Notes: generated by a model not told the origin, from the sequence alone. A stretch of 35,455 nt of DNA from Desulfovibrionales bacterium (GCA_012729655.1 JAAYCS010000205.1:1-35455), one strand, 5' to 3'. Counted from the first letter of the stretch, positions 18,405-25,753 are shown. Numbers and translations are program-made.

Positions 18405-18802
18405 AACTCCTGGGCATCGACTACGGACAAAAGCGGGTCGGGCTGGCCATGACCCGGGGCGGCATGGTCTTCCCCTACAGGACCCTGCTCAAAAGCACGC
18501 GGGACAGACTTTTCGCTGAACTTCTGGCCATCATCGCCGCGGAAAACGTTGAGGCCATCGTGCTGGGCCTGCCCCTGGATCTCGACGGATCGGCAACCCT
18601 GACCACGCGTCAGGTTTACAATTTCCGGGACAGCCTGTCCCGACGCACCGACCTGCCCATCCATCTGGTCAACGAGGCCCTCACCTCTTTCGAGGCCAGG
18701 GATCGATTGCGACAAGCCGGAGTGCCCCAACGCAGGCATGCGGACATGCTGGACCAGATGGCGGCGGTCTGCATCCTCGAAAGTTTCATGGGAAAGCAAT
18801 GA
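18401..18802 (+). CDS. ruvX: RuvX/YqgF-type putative Holliday junction resolvase or pre-16S rRNA nuclease
   Basis: This 133-residue RNase H-fold nuclease is near-universal in bacteria. The E. coli protein processes the 5' end of pre-16S rRNA, and a role in Holliday junction resolution has also been proposed. Catalytic-type acidic residues are visible in GIDYGQKRVGLA (Asp7), VNEALTSFEA (Glu near residue 88) and RHADMLDQMAA (Asp near 120). Length and motif order match the family exactly. It starts inside the stop of the FAD/Fe-S gene (ATGA overlap) and ends inside the start of mltG (ATGA overlap). The three genes are therefore coupled; ruvX next to mltG is a frequent bacterial arrangement. Confidence 0.93.
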   Translation: MKLLGIDYGQKRVGLAMTRGGMVFPYRTLLKSTRDRLFAELLAIIAAENVEAIVLGLPLDLDGSATLTTRQVYNFRDSLSRRTDLPIHLVNEALTSFEARDRLRQAGVPQRRHADMLDQMAAVCILESFMGKQ

Positions 18803-19845
18803 AGCAGCATCTCAAATGGGTCCTGGCCGTGCTCGTGCTCTTCGCCCTCGGCGGGGCCGTGGCCCTGCTGGGCGCATGGCGTTTCCTGGAAACCCCCATG
18901 GACCCATCTTCCAACTCCACGGCAATTTTCACCATTGAAACGGGGGAGTCCCTGCGATCCGTAGCCTCCCGTCTGGATCGGGATGGATTCGTGCGCTGGG
19001 GTGAAGGTTTCCGCCTCTACGGGCGACTGCGCAAAATTCCGCTCCAGGCCGGGGAATTCGCCCTTTCCAAAGCCATGAGCCCGCGGGAAATCATGCAGGA
19101 GCTCGCCTATGGCCAGCCCATCCTGTACCGTCTCCATTTCGCCGAAGGACTGACCATGCGGGAGGTGGCCCTGGCCGTGAACGCCACCGGCCTGACGTCT
19201 GCCGAGCGTTTCCTGGCCGCCTGCCGGGACCGGGAATATCTCCGCAGACAAGGCATCAACGCCACTGATGCCGAGGGCTATCTCTTTCCGGAAACCTATT
19301 TCTTTCCCCGCATTCCCGGGCAGGATCCCTATCCGATTTTGCATGCCCTGCTGGAGAGATTCCGCCAGAATACGGCCGGGCTGCCCCAGAACAGGAGCCC
19401 CGATGACCTGCACCGCACCCTCATTCTGGCCTCCCTGGTGGAAAAGGAAACGGCCATTCCAGCCGAACGCAGCCTCGTGGCGGGGGTGTATGCCAACCGG
19501 CTGCAGCACGGCATGCTCCTGCAGTGCGACCCGACCATCATCTATGGCCTGGGAGAGAACTTTGACGGGAATCTGAAAAAATCACATCTCCAGGACGGGT
19601 CCAATCCCTATAATACCTATGTGCATCCAGGCCTGCCGCCTGGCCCCATCTGCTCGCCGGGAAAAGAGGCCCTGGAAGCGGCCTCGCAGCCGGATGAACA
19701 TGAATATCTCTATTTCGTGGCCCGTCCCGACGGGTCCCACCATTTCAGCCGGACCCTCAGGGAGCATACCAACGCGGTCATCAAGTATCAGCGCCGGGGC
19801 AGGGCCTTCCCAACTCCGGATTCAAGTGATGAGACCCCTCCATGA
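18799..19845 (+). CDS. mltG: Endolytic murein transglycosylase MltG
   Basis: MltG cleaves nascent glycan strands of peptidoglycan and is thought to set strand length. It is a single-pass inner-membrane protein with its catalytic part in the periplasm. The 348 residues include an N-terminal membrane segment (residues 7-29, WVLAVLVLFALGGAVALLGAW) and a LysM-like domain (FTIETGESLRSVASRLDRDG). The YceG catalytic domain has DAEGYLFPETYFF, the active-site motif ASLVEKET (Glu215 the expected catalytic acid), LQCDPTIIYGLG and NPYNTYVHPGLPPGPICSPG. The start overlaps the ruvX stop by four bases. A textbook terminator follows 15 bases after the stop, so mltG is the last gene of the transcript. Confidence 0.95.
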   Translation: MKQHLKWVLAVLVLFALGGAVALLGAWRFLETPMDPSSNSTAIFTIETGESLRSVASRLDRDGFVRWGEGFRLYGRLRKIPLQAGEFALSKAMSPREIMQELAYGQPILYRLHFAEGLTMREVALAVNATGLTSAERFLAACRDREYLRRQGINATDAEGYLFPETYFFPRIPGQDPYPILHALLERFRQNTAGLPQNRSPDDLHRTLILASLVEKETAIPAERSLVAGVYANRLQHGMLLQCDPTIIYGLGENFDGNLKKSHLQDGSNPYNTYVHPGLPPGPICSPGKEALEAASQPDEHEYLYFVARPDGSHHFSRTLREHTNAVIKYQRRGRAFPTPDSSDETPP

Positions 19846-19860
19846 CAGGCCGGCGCCACC

Positions 19861-19882
19861 CCCGGAAAGCTCCGGGTTTTTT
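19861..19882 (+). terminator. Intrinsic terminator after mltG
   Basis: CCCGGA (19861-19866) and TCCGGG (19871-19876) form a 6-bp stem with loop AAGC, directly followed by six T (19877-19882). It lies 15 bases after the mltG stop codon and closes the FAD/Fe-S-ruvX-mltG transcript. Confidence 0.9.
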
Positions 19883-19972
19883 GCCGGCGAGATCAATGCC
19901 TGTCCCCATCGCATCGGATTCCACGGGTCAGGTCCGCAAACCCATGCACTCCGGCACCAGAGGAGGGCCATT

Positions 19973-20509
19973 ATGATGCAATCCCGCCCTGTCAGTGAAA
20001 GCCAGACCCTGATGACCCACCGCCCCCTGCCTCAGGACGCCAATCCGGCCGGCAATGTGCACGGCGGTGTGATTCTGAAGCAGATCGACCTTGCCGGAGC
20101 CGTATGTGCCATGCGCCACGCCCGGGGACTCAGCGTGGTCACGGCCAGCATCGACCGCATGGAGTTCAAGGCTCCGGTGCAGGTGGGCGAATTGATGCTG
20201 CTGATGGCCAGCGTGAACATGGTCGGGCAACATTCCATGGAAGTCGGGGTGCGCGTGGAGGTGGAGAATCTTTTCACCGGCGAAAAGCGGCACGCGGCCT
20301 CTGCCTATCTGACCTTCGTGGCCATGGGGCAGGACAGGAAACCAACCCAGGTTCCCGGGCTGGTGCTGGAAAACCCCGTGCACGAACGCCGCAACCGCGA
20401 AGCCCTGATGCGCCGCCAGCTTCGCCAGGAAGAGCGCGTGCGTGAACGCCAGGCCCAGGAGTCCCAGAAGACCGCCCTGAATCGCCAGGATCCCTCGGCC
20501 ATGGGTTGA
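19973..20509 (+). CDS. Hotdog-fold acyl-CoA thioesterase (YciA/BACH type)
   Basis: This 178-residue cytoplasmic enzyme is predicted to hydrolyse acyl-CoA thioesters to free acid and CoA. The single hotdog domain shows the family motif NPAGNVHGGVILKQIDLAGAVCA (residues 23-45), in which the acidic residue and surrounding Gly/His are typical of YciA-like thioesterases. It also has the strand VTASIDRMEFKAPVQVGE. The C-terminal 40 residues are highly charged (RRNREALMRRQLRQEERVRERQ) and probably helical, extending beyond the hotdog fold. The ATG at 19973 is chosen because AGGAGG is six bases upstream. It follows a terminator, so it should have its own promoter in 19883-19960, which I cannot define. 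Chain-length preference cannot be read from sequence. Confidence 0.9.
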   Translation: MMQSRPVSESQTLMTHRPLPQDANPAGNVHGGVILKQIDLAGAVCAMRHARGLSVVTASIDRMEFKAPVQVGELMLLMASVNMVGQHSMEVGVRVEVENLFTGEKRHAASAYLTFVAMGQDRKPTQVPGLVLENPVHERRNREALMRRQLRQEERVRERQAQESQKTALNRQDPSAMG

Positions 20510-20589
20510 AAACCGCCCACTCCGCCATTTACAGTCGGGTGGCATTCGCTTAGGTGATCCCTCGTTTTCCCATCCAGGAGTGTTCTTCC

Positions 20590-21219
20590 ATGCACGCAAT
20601 CGTTATTCTCGTGGCGTCCTATATCGCCCTGCAGATCTTCTCCGATGTGGGCTCCCTGCGCATTGTCATGCTTGGCGGCATGTCCATCGACGCCGGCACG
20701 TTCATCTACCCTCTGACCTTCACCCTGCGGGACATGGTCCACAAAACCATGGGCAAGCAGGGGGCGCGGCTCATGATCGTCACCGCTGCGGGGTTCAACC
20801 TGCTCATGGCCCTATATTTCTGGCTGGTGGCCTGTCTTCCGGCAGATCTGGCCGTGGGGACGCAGGAAGAGTTCGGCCAGGTCCTGGCCCCGCTCTGGCG
20901 CCTGGTTTTCGCGTCCATCATCGCCGAGGTCGTGGCCGAATTGACGGACACGGAGGTGTACAGTTTGTGGAAGGAGCGAGTCACTCACCGGTTCCAATGG
21001 TCCCGCGTGCTTGTCAGCAACGCGGTCAGCATCCCTCTGGACAGTCTGATCTTCTGCTGGATCGCCTTTGGAGGGCTGTTCGAGGCCAGTGTGGTGTGGT
21101 CCATCTTTCTGAGCAACACCCTGATCAAATCTGCGGTCACCCTGATCTCCCTGCCCGGTATCTATCTGGTCAAGGAAAAAGCCTCCCTCAAGGCAGACGA
21201 GGCCCGCACACGCTGCTGA
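20590..21219 (+). CDS. VUT family queuosine-precursor transporter (YhhQ-like)
   Basis: This is a 209-residue polytopic inner-membrane protein of the VUT/YhhQ (DUF165) family. E. coli YhhQ takes up queuine-pathway precursors (preQ0/preQ1) for tRNA modification. Six hydrophobic segments can be seen, beginning with AIVILVASYIALQIFSDVG. The motif IDAGTFIYPLTFTLRDMVHK is characteristic, and FASIIAEVVAELTDTEVYSLWK and LVSNAVSIPLDSLIFCWIAFGG align with the conserved later helices. The ATG at 20590 has CAGGAG about ten bases upstream; an upstream in-frame ATG at 20554 would precede that ribosome site and is less likely. I looked for a preQ1 riboswitch in the 80-base interval before it and saw none that I can support. 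Confidence 0.9.
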   Translation: MHAIVILVASYIALQIFSDVGSLRIVMLGGMSIDAGTFIYPLTFTLRDMVHKTMGKQGARLMIVTAAGFNLLMALYFWLVACLPADLAVGTQEEFGQVLAPLWRLVFASIIAEVVAELTDTEVYSLWKERVTHRFQWSRVLVSNAVSIPLDSLIFCWIAFGGLFEASVVWSIFLSNTLIKSAVTLISLPGIYLVKEKASLKADEARTRC

Positions 21220-21367
21220 CCCAGACCGGGCTGGCTGAAACACCCCTTGCCCAGGCACAAGGTAGAGACAGGATCGAGACGGAAAAACTGTTGCATCTGA
21301 CGCAAGCAGCCTGCCCGGGGCCTCCTCACATGCGGGAACAGGTGGTCACGTAACCGCAGAGTGTTGC

Positions 21368-21405
21368 AAAAAAAAGACGCCTGGAGGCAATCCACCGGGC
21401 GTCTT
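21368..21405 (-). terminator. Intrinsic terminator of the small orphan gene
   Basis: On the minus strand AAGACGCC (21405-21398) pairs with GGCGTCTT (21381-21374) around a 16-base loop that itself can pair GTGGA with TCCA. A run of eight T (21375-21368) overlaps and extends the stem end. It lies 27 bases after the stop of the gene at 21433-21816. Bases 21220-21367, between this and the transporter stop, hold nothing I can assign. Confidence 0.88.
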
Positions 21406-21432
21406 GTGAACTTCAGGAGCGGGTTTAGCGTG

Positions 21433-21816
21433 CTAGCCGCCGAAGGAACCGGCGCCAAGAACTTCCAAGGCCTTGGTGTAATGCACCCTGACCAATCCGA
21501 TCTTGTCCTCCAGATCCTTGGCCGCAGCCTGAACTCCTTCCAGGGGACATTCGGATTCGAGTTGAGAGGTTTTGCTTTCGATCTCGCGAACCAGCGCTTT
21601 GATTTCCGCAACGGTGTTCAGCAGCTTTCCGCGATCGGCATCTTTCAGGTCCATGAAGCTGACCATCACATCGTATAATGTCGCCTTCCAGGCAGTCAGT
21701 TCACCTTCGACTCCCTTGCAGTAACTCTTGACTGCCAGTTTCTTTGCATCATCCGACATGCAGCCTTCAATAGCCGAGCAGCCCCATCCAGGTCCGGGAT
21801 AATCCATGTTTACCAT
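21433..21816 (-). CDS. Small cysteine-containing protein of unknown function
   Basis: I do not recognise a family for this 127-residue protein. It begins MVNMDYPGPGWGCSAIEGCM and has four cysteines (about positions 13, 19, 33 and 91). No signal peptide or membrane segment is visible. The middle and C-terminal parts (about residues 25-115) are strongly helical, with a heptad-like run around IKALVREIESKTSQLESE, then a Gly-rich end (GAGSFGG). The ATG at 21816 is chosen because GGAGG stands five bases upstream; an earlier in-frame ATG at 21849 lacks this. The gene stands alone with an extended -10 type promoter and a strong intrinsic terminator, which suggests abundant expression. A role in redox, metal binding or protein-protein interaction is possible but unproven. 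Confidence 0.85.
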   Translation of the reverse strand: MVNMDYPGPGWGCSAIEGCMSDDAKKLAVKSYCKGVEGELTAWKATLYDVMVSFMDLKDADRGKLLNTVAEIKALVREIESKTSQLESECPLEGVQAAAKDLEDKIGLVRVHYTKALEVLGAGSFGG

Positions 21817-21891
21817 AACGACCTCCAAACACGGTGTTGAAGTGTTCATGATGAGAATTCGCTATCAAAAAACTCATAATCTTTACAAAAG

Positions 21892-21922
21892 ATAATAGCA
21901 AGCTTTATTCATATTCTGGCAA
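21892..21922 (-). promoter_or_regulatory. Candidate extended -10 promoter of the small orphan gene
   Basis: Leftward the sequence shows TTGCCA (21922-21917), then 19 bases ending in TGC, then TATTAT (21897-21892), giving an extended -10 element TGCTATTAT. The long spacer is tolerated in extended -10 promoters. The predicted start near 21885 leaves a leader of about 70 bases that is AT-rich. Confidence 0.5.
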
Positions 21923-22067
21923 GGGGGGAGGAGCCTATTTTTCCATTTCCGTCATCTTCCTTTGCCAAGACTGAACGTCGCATCCTTTGGGACGAAACGT
22001 AATCCCTCCGGGAGCGCTTTGGAAACGCCGAAGTGCCGGACAAGGACGAGCGTTCCCGACGCGCAAA

Positions 22068-22103
22068 CAAAAAAGGGCGGTTTCCTCACAGAGATCGCCC
22101 TTT
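22068..22103 (-). terminator. Intrinsic terminator after the cyclophilin gene
   Basis: On the minus strand AAAGGGCG (22103-22096) pairs with CGCCCTTT (22079-22072) around a 16-base loop, and the following sequence reads TTTTG. It starts 35 bases after the stop codon of the cyclophilin gene. Confidence 0.8.
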
Positions 22104-22138
22104 GTCTTCCACCCCGACGCACTGCGTTCTCACCTTCT

Positions 22139-22678
22139 CTACTTCACCACTTCCGCCCTTTCGATGACAACGGTTTCTGCGGGCACGTCCTGGAAACCTG
22201 TCTTCACGGCATCGATGGCATCGACAACCTTCTGCCCTTCCACGACCTTGCCGAAAACTGCATAGCCGAAATCGCGCACGCCGTGGTCCAGGAAGGCGTT
22301 GTCCGCCGTGTTGATGAAGAACTGGGACGTGGCCGAATTGACCTCCCCGGTGCGGGCCATGGCAATGGTGTACTTGCCGTTCTTCAGGCCGTTGGCGGCC
22401 TCGTTCCTGATGGGGGCGTGTCCCTTTTTCCGGGACATGGATGCGTCCATGCCGCCGCCCTGGATCATGAACCCCTTGATGACCCGGTGGAAAACCGTGC
22501 CGGAGTAGAAGCCCTCTTTCACGTACGTCAGAAAGTTCTCCACCGTGACCGGGGCCTTGGCCGCGTCAAGTTCCAGGACAATGACGCCCTTGTTCGTGGT
22601 CAGGGCGACCTTGGGACCGGCCCAGGCCGTGGTGACGGTCAGGCAGAACAGGGCGGAAACGAAGAGAAATGTGCGCAT
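22139..22678 (-). CDS. Periplasmic cyclophilin-type peptidyl-prolyl cis-trans isomerase
   Basis: This enzyme catalyses proline isomerisation during folding of exported proteins. The 179-residue precursor has a classic signal peptide ([20 protein letters not shown], cleavage after residue 20), so it should act in the periplasm. The mature part is a single cyclophilin domain. It starts [20 protein letters not shown], with the active-site motif [14 protein letters not shown] (Arg and Phe/Gln of the catalytic patch) at about residues 63-76. [14 protein letters not shown] and [18 protein letters not shown] follow. It resembles PpiA of Gram-negative bacteria in length and signal. Its start is 13 bases after the stop of the AMMECR1 gene, so the two form an operon closed by an intrinsic terminator. 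Confidence 0.93.
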   Translation of the reverse strand: MRTFLFVSALFCLTVTTAWAGPKVALTTNKGVIVLELDAAKAPVTVENFLTYVKEGFYSGTVFHRVIKGFMIQGGGMDASMSRKKGHAPIRNEAANGLKNGKYTIAMARTGEVNSATSQFFINTADNAFLDHGVRDFGYAVFGKVVEGQKVVDAIDAVKTGFQDVPAETVVIERAEVVK

Positions 22679-22691
22679 GATGTACCTTTCT

Positions 22692-23240
22692 TTAAAAGAT
22701 TACGGCTTCGAACCACCACACCTCGGTCTTGGGCTTGCGCCAAGTCCCCCTGGGCAGCCCCGCCTTGACGCAGGTCTGGTCCAGGAACGTGTCCCGGTCC
22801 CAGCCCCATTCCGTGGCCACTTGCGGCAGGAGCAGGCCCGAATGCATGGACCTGCGGATGTACAGTCCGTGCCGGCCGACCTCGATGAGCTCCGGGTCCG
22901 GACAGGGGGTCAGGGGACCCATGACCGAGATCTCGATTTCCAGGTCCTCAAGTTCCCCGACTGTAACCGGGGGGAAGCGCGGATCCTCGAAGGCCGCGGC
23001 TCCGGCCATGCGCTCGATGGTGGCGATGAGCGGACCACGGCCAACGATATTGCCGATGCAGCCGCGCAGGCGGCCGTGTTTTTTCAGGGTCACGAAGGCT
23101 CCCAGCTCCGCGTTCAGAGTGTCCGACTCGAAGCTGGGTTTCTCGCAGGGCAACCCCAAATGCCGGGAAATGACAAAGCGGACCAGATCCTTGCAGAAAC
23201 CCTTTTCTGCATCGGTCAGGGTCAGTTGAAAGTCCTGCAT
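22692..23240 (-). CDS. AMMECR1 domain protein (AmmeMemoRadiSam protein A-like)
   Basis: This 182-residue protein of the AMMECR1 family is conserved from archaea to humans, but its molecular function is not established. Bacterial and archaeal members often occur with Memo-like and radical SAM genes. The family hallmark appears as [15 protein letters not shown] (about residues 58-72). Further conserved parts are [29 protein letters not shown] and [24 protein letters not shown]. The ATG at 23240 is chosen because GGAGG lies five bases upstream; longer frames to 23324 would run through a terminator and hairpins. No Memo or radical SAM gene is next to it here. The partner is a periplasmic cyclophilin 13 bases downstream. 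Its leader carries unusual structures that may control expression. Confidence 0.9.
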   Translation of the reverse strand: MQDFQLTLTDAEKGFCKDLVRFVISRHLGLPCEKPSFESDTLNAELGAFVTLKKHGRLRGCIGNIVGRGPLIATIERMAGAAAFEDPRFPPVTVGELEDLEIEISVMGPLTPCPDPELIEVGRHGLYIRRSMHSGLLLPQVATEWGWDRDTFLDQTCVKAGLPRGTWRKPKTEVWWFEAVIF

Positions 23241-23245
23241 GACGG

Positions 23246-23272
23246 CCTCCAGGGAGGATTCAAGAAATCCTC
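23246..23272 (-). promoter_or_regulatory. Two mutually exclusive hairpins at the AMMECR1 ribosome site
   Basis: On the minus strand GAGGATT (23272-23266) pairs perfectly with AATCCTC (23260-23254) around TCTTG. The same CCTCC bases (23257-23253) are also complementary to the GGAGG ribosome site (23250-23246). The first hairpin frees the ribosome site and the second masks it. Whether a signal selects between them is unknown. Confidence 0.45.
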
Positions 23273-23290
23273 TTCTGCTGTTGCTGCTCC

Positions 23291-23312
23291 AAAAAACTCG
23301 CACCCCCGTGCG
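23291..23312 (-). terminator. Intrinsic terminator between purN and AMMECR1
   Basis: On the minus strand CGCAC (23312-23308) and GTGCG (23303-23299) form a 5-bp stem around GGGG. The bases AG and six T (23296-23291) follow. It lies about 100 bases after the purN stop and 50 bases before the AMMECR1 start. It either ends the purN transcript or acts as an attenuator for AMMECR1. Confidence 0.7.
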
Positions 23313-23378
23313 CTCTGTCCGCATGCCGCCTTGAACTTATCGTTCCCATGCGGGCACAGGCACCGTGCAGAAGAAATT

Positions 23379-23405
23379 TTGAACAGCCCCTGGGTCATTG
23401 TTCAA
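23379..23405 (-). terminator. Hairpin immediately after purN, weak terminator
   Basis: TTGAACA and TGTTCAA (23405-23399 and 23385-23379 on the minus strand) are perfectly complementary around a 13-base loop. AATTTCTT follows. It begins eight bases after the purN stop. The stem is A-T rich and the tail imperfect, so it is a weaker candidate than the one at 23291-23312. Confidence 0.4.
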
Positions 23406-23412
23406 CACGCTT

Positions 23413-24084
23413 CTAGCCATTGAAGGGGTGTTCCAGCGGGGGGTTGGTCCAGAACTGACCGGAAAAAACACGGGCTCCCCCGGCCACGACCACCTGCCGT
23501 TCCTGGACGCGCACCCGGCCCTGGGCGATCCACTGCAGGGCCTGGGGGTAGATGCGATGCTCCATGTCCAGGATGCGCGCGCCCAGGGACGCCTCATCAT
23601 CGTCCGCGAAGGCGGGCACCGCGGCCTGGATGACGATGGGGCCGTGGTCCATCTGTTCGTCCACGAAGTGCACCGTGCACCCGGCCAGGCGCACCCCATG
23701 CTCGGCCTGCTGCCGCTGGGCGTGCAGGCCGGGGCAGGCCGGCAGCAGGGCCGGATGGATGTTGAGCACGCGGCCGGCATAGGGCGTCAGGAACTCGGGG
23801 GTGAGGATGCGCATGAACCCGGCCAGGGCCACCCACTCCACCCCCGCCTCCCGCAGCAGGCGGACCAACTCGCGGTCAAAGTCCTCCCGTTGCGGGAAGT
23901 CCGTGTGCAGGACACTGGCCGCGGAGATGCGCGCTTTCCGGGCGCGCGCCAGCCCCAGGGCATCCGCCCTGTTGGCGATGACGACGCGGATGTCCGCGTC
24001 AAGGCTCCCCTCCCGCACCCGGTCCAGGATGGCCTGCAGGTTGGAGCCCGAGCCGGAGACAAGGACGCCCAGGGCGATGGTCAT
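23413..24084 (-). CDS. purN: Phosphoribosylglycinamide formyltransferase PurN
   Basis: PurN transfers the formyl group from 10-formyltetrahydrofolate to GAR, the third step of de novo purine synthesis (cytoplasm). The 223 residues fit the family (about 190-220). Motifs seen are the phosphate-binding start VLVSGSGSNLQAIL, the AGFMRILTPEF folate-site region, and NIHPALLPACPGLHA carrying the catalytic Asn and His. FVDEQMDHGPIVIQ carries the catalytic Asp. The C-terminal 25 residues (VVAGGARVFSGQFW and beyond) extend slightly past the usual end. AAGGG precedes the ATG, and the gap to the upstream CobA-HemD stop is only four bases, so the two are co-transcribed although in different pathways. Confidence 0.94.
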   Translation of the reverse strand: MTIALGVLVSGSGSNLQAILDRVREGSLDADIRVVIANRADALGLARARKARISAASVLHTDFPQREDFDRELVRLLREAGVEWVALAGFMRILTPEFLTPYAGRVLNIHPALLPACPGLHAQRQQAEHGVRLAGCTVHFVDEQMDHGPIVIQAAVPAFADDDEASLGARILDMEHRIYPQALQWIAQGRVRVQERQVVVAGGARVFSGQFWTNPPLEHPFNG

Positions 24085-24088
24085 CGGC

Positions 24089-25597
24089 TCATCCCTTGAC
24101 CAGAGCGCCCACCAGGGCCGGGATGGTGTAGTCCTCCGGCATGATGTCCGGGGTGAAGCCGAACTGCTTCAGGGTTTTCGCCGTTACGGGTCCGATGCAG
24201 CAGATCTTGAGGCCCTTGCCCACGTAGGGACGCAGGGTGTCGGCCGGGACCAGGGCGAAGAAGTTCTCCACCGTGGAGGAGCTGGAGAAGGTCAGGAAGT
24301 GCAGCCTGCCCTTTTCCAGGAGCGAGACAATCTCGGCCCCGTCCTCCTGGGTCAGCTTCGTCTCGTAGACCGGCAGCACGTCGACATGCGCCGCGACCTT
24401 GGCCAGTTCCTCGGGCAGCACCTCGCGGGCGACCTTGGCCCTGGGGATGAGAACCTTTTTGCCAGCCACACCGCGCTCCAGCAGCCCCTGGACCACGGAC
24501 TCGGCCACGTACTTGGGCGGGATGAAGTCGGGGCGGATGCCGCGCTCAAGCAGGGCCTCGGCCGTGGCCGGACCGATGGCCGCCACCTGCGAGGCCCCCA
24601 GGGCCCGGGCATCCTTGCCGACCAGCTCGAGCTGGTACCAGAAATGGCGCACGCCGTTGACCGAGGTGAAGATGACCCAGTCGTAATCGGCAAGCCTGTC
24701 GATGGCCTCGCGCACCGAAGCGTAGTCCTCCAGGGGCACGATGGTGATGGTCGGGAATTCGTAGCAGGCCGCCCCCAGGCGCTCCAGGGTGTCCTTCAAA
24801 CCGCTGGCCTGCTCGCGGGCGCGGGTCACGACCACGCCTTTGCCATGCAGGGGCAGCTTCTCGAACCAGTTCAGGGTGTCGTGCAGCTGCACCACCTCGC
24901 CCACCACGAGCATGGACGGGGCCTTGACCCCCTCGCGCTCGGCCAGGGCCGAGATCTCGCTCACGGTGGAGACCCAGGACCTGTGCTTGGATGTCGTACC
25001 CCAGCGCACCAGGGCCGCGGGCATGTCGGGGCGCATGCCGTGCTCCATGAGCTTGCCCGTGATGTAGGGCAGGTTCTTGACGCCCATGTAGAAGCACAGG
25101 GTGCTGGCCGCCGTGGCCAGGGCCGGCCAGTTGTGGGCCGAATCGGGCTTGGTCGGGTCCTCGTGGCCGGTGATGAGGGATACGGAGGAGGCGTACTTGC
25201 GGTGCGTCAGCGGGATGCCCGCGTAGGCCGGGCCGGCCACGGCCGAAGTCACGCCGGGCACGACCTCGAACTCCAGGCCCGCTTCAAGGAGTTCCTCGGC
25301 CTCCTCGGCGCCGCGGCCGAAGATGTACGGGTCGCCGCCCTTGAGGCGCGCCACGTCCTTGCCTTCCCTGACCTTGGTCACGATGAGCTCGTTGATCTGC
25401 TCCTGGGGCAGGGTGTGCTCCCCGCCCTTCTTGCCCACGTAGATGATCTCGGCGTCGGGGCGGCACAGGGACAGAAAGCTCTTGTTGGCGAGGTAGTCGT
25501 AGATGACGACCTCGCACTCCCCCAGGAGGCGCTGCCCCTTGACCGTGATGAGGCCGGGGTCGCCCGGACCCGCGCCAATGAGATACGCTTTGGCCAT
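24089..25597 (-). CDS. cobA-hemD: Fused uroporphyrinogen-III C-methyltransferase / uroporphyrinogen-III synthase
   Basis: This 502-residue bifunctional enzyme makes the branch point of tetrapyrrole synthesis: HemD cyclises hydroxymethylbilane to uroporphyrinogen III, and CobA methylates it twice with SAM to precorrin-2. Residues 1-245 are CobA, with the SAM-binding start GAGPGDPGLITVKG, YDYLANKSFLSL, RLKGGDPYIFGRGAEE and GVTSAVAGPAYAGIPLTHR. Residues 250-502 are the HemD domain (VVVTRAREQASGLKDTLERL to FTPDIMPEDYTIPALV). Such fusions are known in Desulfovibrio and some Firmicutes, where precorrin-2 feeds sirohaem, cobalamin and the alternative haem route. AAGGA lies six bases before the ATG. 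It is followed by purN after four bases and preceded by a REP-like repeat pair and valS. Confidence 0.96.
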   Translation of the reverse strand: MAKAYLIGAGPGDPGLITVKGQRLLGECEVVIYDYLANKSFLSLCRPDAEIIYVGKKGGEHTLPQEQINELIVTKVREGKDVARLKGGDPYIFGRGAEEAEELLEAGLEFEVVPGVTSAVAGPAYAGIPLTHRKYASSVSLITGHEDPTKPDSAHNWPALATAASTLCFYMGVKNLPYITGKLMEHGMRPDMPAALVRWGTTSKHRSWVSTVSEISALAEREGVKAPSMLVVGEVVQLHDTLNWFEKLPLHGKGVVVTRAREQASGLKDTLERLGAACYEFPTITIVPLEDYASVREAIDRLADYDWVIFTSVNGVRHFWYQLELVGKDARALGASQVAAIGPATAEALLERGIRPDFIPPKYVAESVVQGLLERGVAGKKVLIPRAKVAREVLPEELAKVAAHVDVLPVYETKLTQEDGAEIVSLLEKGRLHFLTFSSSSTVENFFALVPADTLRPYVGKGLKICCIGPVTAKTLKQFGFTPDIMPEDYTIPALVGALVKG

Positions 25598-25669
25598 GAT
25601 GTTTCCTTTGGTTTACATATTCCGGGACAGCCATGTCCGCGGCCGGAGGCCTTCGGACTGCCGGGAGGA

Positions 25670-25753
25670 GGCATGGATCCCCGCCTGCGCGGGGATGACG
25701 CCGAGACGGCGAGTCACTTCAAGGTCATTCCCGCGCAGGCGGGAATCCATGCC
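25670..25753. repeat. REP-like inverted repeat pair between valS and cobA-hemD
   Basis: Two 30-base units, 25670-25699 and 25724-25753, are inverted copies of each other separated by 24 bases. Each unit is itself a hairpin: CCCCGCCTGCGCGGGG in the first and CCCGCGCAGGCGGG in the second, flanked by GCATGGAT and ATGAC-type ends. They differ at two positions, and those two changes compensate each other so that both hairpins stay paired. The core ATTCCCGC...GCGGGAAT type is a widespread proteobacterial intergenic repeat resembling the Neisseria dRS3 and REP/BIME families. It begins about 25 bases after the valS stop and may also attenuate read-through into cobA-hemD. Confidence 0.8.

Larger units (their letters stand above)
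21817..22138. other. Intergenic region between the small orphan gene and the cyclophilin gene
   Basis: This 322-base interval holds, from left to right, the ribosome site and an AT-rich leader and promoter of the orphan gene (to about 21922). A stretch of about 145 bases (21923-22067) follows in which I see no gene, repeat or clear signal. The intrinsic terminator of the cyclophilin operon comes last (22068-22103). Short reading frames here have no protein character. Confidence 0.6.

Noticed and set aside
20510-20589. Possible preQ1 riboswitch before the YhhQ-like transporter
   Set aside because: I could not find a convincing pseudoknot or conserved core in the short interval.
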